From assembly GCA_947508055.1 (NCBI GenBank), contig CANNRR010000014.1, positions 1-40,915 on the forward strand: a stretch of DNA of 40,915 nt, read 5' to 3'. The translations under genes and the position numbers were made by a program. This DNA comes from Burkholderiales bacterium. GTDB taxonomy: Bacteria > Pseudomonadota > Gammaproteobacteria > Burkholderiales > Burkholderiaceae_C. Of the stretch, positions 38,380 through 40,915 are shown one piece after another. The stretch's first letter is position 1; each line of letters opens with the position of its first letter. The notes under the pieces are model-generated. The model was not told where the DNA came from and searched no databases. It worked only from the letters and a program-made list of their open reading frames with translations.

Positions 38380-40344
38380 CTAGCCGCGCCGACGCCGGTA
38401 CAGCGTGTTGCGGCTGATACCCAGCGCCCGCGCTGCCTCGGACAGGTTGCCTTCGCATTCGGCCACCGTGCGCTCAATAGTCTGGCGCGACAGGGTGCGC
38501 AAATCCGAGGTTGCATCGGCGGCGGTTCCGATACAGTCCGCACGGGCCGCAGGTGCATGTGGTTTCAGCGCCAGCAGCAAATCATCAGGCAGGTGTTCCC
38601 AGTTGATGGCGTCTTCGTCGGGCTCTACCAGAGCGCAGGCGGTTCGCAAGGCGTTGAATAACTGGCGCACGTTGCCAGGCCAGCGGTAGGCCTGCATGGC
38701 TTTCATCACTTCGGGTGACACCGACATGGCGCGCTCCGGCATGAGGCTGTGCAGTTCGCGCTGCAACAGCTGGTCGAGGTCGGTGCGCTCGCGCAGCGGA
38801 GGCAGGCGCAGCGTCAGGCCGTTGAGGCGGTAGTACAAGTCTTCACGAAAACGCCCGGCCTGCATTTCGGTGGGCAGGTCGCGGTGCGTGGCGCAGACCA
38901 GGCAGAAGTCCACGCTGACCGGCTTGCCGCCACCCAGCGGCACCACCACGCGCTCCTGCAACACGCGCAGCAGCCGCGCCTGCAGGGGCAGTGGCATGTC
39001 GCCAATCTCATCCAGAAATAGCGTGCCTCCGTGCGCCTCGCGAATGCGTCCGGGCGCACCCTCGCGCCGCGCACCCGTGAAGGCACCGCCCTGGTAGCCA
39101 AACAATTCGGCCTCGATCAGGTTCTCGGGCAAGGCTGCACAATTCACCGCCACAAAGGGCTGCTCGCCCCGCGGACCACTTCGGTGGGCGGCGCGGGCAA
39201 AGACTTCCTTGCCCACCCCCGATTCACCTTGTAAAAGAATGGCAATGGGCTTGCCCATGAGCTTGCGTGCGCGGGCTATTGCTGTCTGAAAAACCGCGTC
39301 TCCGGTGTCCAGCACGGCCAGCGCATCGGCGTTTTTATCCGTTGCGACAGCTTCCCGAACGTCGGTGATCGGTCCGTGGCGTGTCCCATGCGGCAGGCGT
39401 CCGGCTTCCACCCGCACCCATACCGCGCGAGCCCCGCGCGTATGCACTACATGCGGCGTGGCTGACGAGCGCTGCCCCCAGTCCATTAGCTGGGCCAATG
39501 TCTCGGCCAGCACTGCATCCACTCGCGTGTGGGTCAGGCGCTCCCAGTCCAGATCAAGCAATTCCAGCGCGGCTGCGTTGGCCCCCGCCAGTTGGCCATC
39601 TTCGGTGACCGCCAATAGCCCCTCGGCCACCGTACCTATGCCCTCTGGCTGAATGTGAAAGCGCAGGCGCAGGCCGCTCCATTGCCGCGGGTCGTGGCGG
39701 GTGTCAAACAGGCGGTGCTCGATCATGCGGGCGGCCGAGCGCACCAGGCCCAGGGTGTGGCGGTGGTAGCCCCGGTGGTCCCCAGATACATCCAGCGCGC
39801 CCAGAATGCGGCCCTTGGGGTCGTGGATGGGTACGGCCGCGCAGGTTAGGAATCCGTTGCGTTCCAGGTAATGCTCTTCAGCGTGTACCACCACGGCTCG
39901 CGCGTCGGCCAGCGCGGTGCCAATGGCGTTGGTGCCCCGGAACTGCTCTTGCCAGATGGCGCCCAGGCGCAGCGCAACGCGCTCGGCGCGGCCAATGAAC
40001 TGCGGGTCGCCCAGGGTGTGCAGCAGCATGCCATCGGCCCCGGCCAGAATGCTCATGCTGTCGGAGTCGCGGGTTTGTTCGTGCAAGAATTCCATCACCG
40101 GGCGGGCATGTGCGACCAACTCGCGCTGGCGCTCCAGCTCACGCGCCAGTTGCGCGCCCGAGGCGTTGGGCGCACCGGGCATGCGGCCCATGGGTTGCAG
40201 GCCGGCCTGCCAGCTGCGCTCCCACGAGCGCGCCAGGTCACTCTGGATCAGGTCCGCCGGCAAGCGCCCGTTGCTGACCAGTTGGCGGCGTGCCTCTCGC
40301 AGGCGCGCGGGCGCCGAGCGGTCCTGTAGTGCGGGTGTGGTCAT
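38380..40344 (-). CDS. AcoR-type sigma-54-dependent activator
   Basis: 654 residues. The N-terminal SWERSW... and GAF-type sensor (IWQEQFRGTNAIGTALADARAVVVHAEEHYLERNGFLTCAAVPI) is followed by a PAS-like part. The AAA+ domain has Walker A GESGVGKE, the intact sigma-54 contact loop GAFTGA, and Walker B GTLFLDEIGD. A C-terminal Fis helix (GNLSEAARALGISRNTLYRR) completes it. Such proteins sense a small molecule in the GAF domain without a partner kinase. AGGAG lies 9-13 bp before the ATG. It is divergent from an aldehyde dehydrogenase gene, which has a good -24/-12 promoter and paired inverted sites. Aldehyde or alcohol induction is likely by analogy to AcoR and AcxR. Confidence 0.93.
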   Translation of the reverse strand: MTTPALQDRSAPARLREARRQLVSNGRLPADLIQSDLARSWERSWQAGLQPMGRMPGAPNASGAQLARELERQRELVAHARPVMEFLHEQTRDSDSMSILAGADGMLLHTLGDPQFIGRAERVALRLGAIWQEQFRGTNAIGTALADARAVVVHAEEHYLERNGFLTCAAVPIHDPKGRILGALDVSGDHRGYHRHTLGLVRSAARMIEHRLFDTRHDPRQWSGLRLRFHIQPEGIGTVAEGLLAVTEDGQLAGANAAALELLDLDWERLTHTRVDAVLAETLAQLMDWGQRSSATPHVVHTRGARAVWVRVEAGRLPHGTRHGPITDVREAVATDKNADALAVLDTGDAVFQTAIARARKLMGKPIAILLQGESGVGKEVFARAAHRSGPRGEQPFVAVNCAALPENLIEAELFGYQGGAFTGARREGAPGRIREAHGGTLFLDEIGDMPLPLQARLLRVLQERVVVPLGGGKPVSVDFCLVCATHRDLPTEMQAGRFREDLYYRLNGLTLRLPPLRERTDLDQLLQRELHSLMPERAMSVSPEVMKAMQAYRWPGNVRQLFNALRTACALVEPDEDAINWEHLPDDLLLALKPHAPAARADCIGTAADATSDLRTLSRQTIERTVAECEGNLSEAARALGISRNTLYRRRRG

Positions 40345-40687
40345 GGCCGTTGTCTCCTGTGGGGTAGCGGGACGGGTGTGCCGTCTCCTGCTGTGCGGCT
40401 ACGGCGATAGCGGCACACGGTGAATTGTGCGCCAGTGCTGGCCGCCATTTCAACCGGATTGTGCCGTGACCTGTTCCGTTTTGACACAGGATGTGCCAGC
40501 GGCCTGCGCAGTTGGCACAGTCCAGCGGGGGTCGCACGCTGATCAAAGCCCCTATCGGGCCGATTTAGTCCGATTTTTGGTTCAAGTGGCGCCTTGGCAC
40601 AACCCGTGCAAACAGCGGCCTGCGAAACCGCCGCACCCCGTGTGCGGGCGGGATCGACACAACCATTCAACCAGCAGGAGACACAAC
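40345..40687. promoter_or_regulatory. divergent control region, AcoR-type regulator / aldehyde dehydrogenase
   Basis: This 343-bp region holds no gene. Two inverted pairs of TGTGCC/GGCACA type are visible. The first is TGTGCCG (40460-40466) with TGACACA (40482-40488), and the second TGTGCCA (40492-40498) with TGGCACA (40513-40519). The pairs are about 31 bp apart, close to three helical turns, as expected for enhancer sites of a sigma-54 activator. Their binding by the 38380-40344 protein is inferred. Confidence 0.5.
40595..40610 (+). promoter_or_regulatory. sigma-54 promoter of the aldehyde dehydrogenase gene
   Basis: TGGCACAACCCGTGCA matches TGGCACG-N4-TTGCA at 10 of 12 fixed positions, with GG and GC in the right 12-bp register. 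It is about 80 bp before the ATG, downstream of the two inverted pairs and next to an activator gene. Confidence 0.75.
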
Positions 40688-40915
40688 ATGATTTATGCAG
40701 CCCCCGGCGCCGCAGGCGCCAAGATTGCCTACAAGGCCCAATACAACAACTTCATCGGCGGCAAGTTCGTCGCACCCGTCAAGGGCCAGTACTTTGACGT
40801 CATCACCCCCATTAGCGGCAAGGTCTACACCCAGGCCGCCCGCTCTACCGCAGAAGATGTGGAGTTGGCGCTGGACGCCGCCCATGCCGCCGCAGACGCC
40901 TGGGGCAAAACCGAT
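40688..40915 (+). CDS. aldehyde dehydrogenase, N-terminal part only
   Basis: 76 residues to the window edge: MIYAAPGAAGAKIAYK, then YNNFIGGKFVAPVKGQYFDVITPISGKVYTQAARSTAEDVELALDAAHAAADAWGKT. This is the normal start of NAD-dependent aldehyde dehydrogenases of the AcoD/ExaC type. AGGAG (40676-40680) precedes the ATG by 7 bp. The catalytic Cys and the rest lie beyond the window. It oxidises a small aldehyde, with NAD+ expected. Its sigma-54 promoter and AcoR-type neighbour suggest induction by the aldehyde or its precursor. Confidence 0.9.
   Translation, partial: MIYAAPGAAGAKIAYKAQYNNFIGGKFVAPVKGQYFDVITPISGKVYTQAARSTAEDVELALDAAHAAADAWGKTD

Noticed and set aside
1-40915. CRISPR array, IS element, phage or tRNA/rRNA genes
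   Set aside because: No regularly spaced repeats, transposase, integrase or RNA gene motifs seen on reading.

Overview
The window looks like a chromosomal segment of a betaproteobacterium, most likely of the Comamonadaceae (Rhodoferax/Polaromonas/Acidovorax type). The reasons are a GC-rich coding style, the gene content, and dispersed GCTAT..(T)nn..ATAGC-type repeats that I recall from that family. This is inference from reading; no database was searched. There is no sign of phage, IS element, CRISPR, tRNA or rRNA.

Layout. 1-1016: left-truncated patatin-like phospholipase (-). 1168-6143: apbC/mrp followed by a formate dehydrogenase (FDH) accessory set (DUF3305, DUF3306, a 702-aa polyferredoxin, a TorD-like chaperone). 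6173-7576: LysE/ArgO exporter and a secreted unknown. 7566-11026: NtrC-type two-component system (-). It is divergent from 11472-17976, a complete periplasmic FDH operon: 67-aa Tat peptide, catalytic alpha, FeS beta, small lipoprotein, cytochrome b gamma, small secreted protein, fdhD. The divergent gap holds a sigma-54-like promoter and two enhancer-like palindromes. 18588-23457: SulP-STAS-cNMP transporter and an FtsX-type permease.

23526-29363: a GAF-Fis regulator divergent from a tungsten-type aldehyde:ferredoxin oxidoreductase operon. Its genes are aorA (four-cluster ferredoxin), aorB (catalytic), aorC (FAD protein), aorD (MoaD/ThiS-like) and a 99-aa unknown. 29368-34039: a small secreted protein, a cyclase-ATPase-TPR giant, and an AhpD-rhodanese pair behind a CsoR-like palindrome. 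34029-37496: a ModE-like regulator divergent from the tungstate importer tupBCA. 37516-40915: a hydroxyisobutyrate-dehydrogenase-like enzyme, an AcoR-type sigma-54 activator (-), and the start of a divergent aldehyde dehydrogenase with its own sigma-54 promoter.

How it fits together. TupABC can supply tungstate, the AOR operon oxidises aldehydes (or reduces acids) through a polyferredoxin and an NAD(H)-type flavoprotein, and the FDH oxidises formate in the periplasm. The accessory genes look dedicated to building the molybdenum/tungsten and FeS enzymes. The most unusual feature is at RNA level. The fdhA-fdhB, aorA-aorB and aorC-aorD junctions carry copies of one approximately 50-nt hairpin element running from stop codon to ribosome site. 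The aorB-aorC junction carries a different strong hairpin followed by a textbook intrinsic terminator just before aorC. That arrangement would make AorA and AorB in excess over AorC, which fits the filament-type (AorAB)nAorC enzyme known from Aromatoleum. A second oddity is a 36-nt repeat-like segment that lies in frame inside three unrelated proteins (TorD-like, AorC, TupA).
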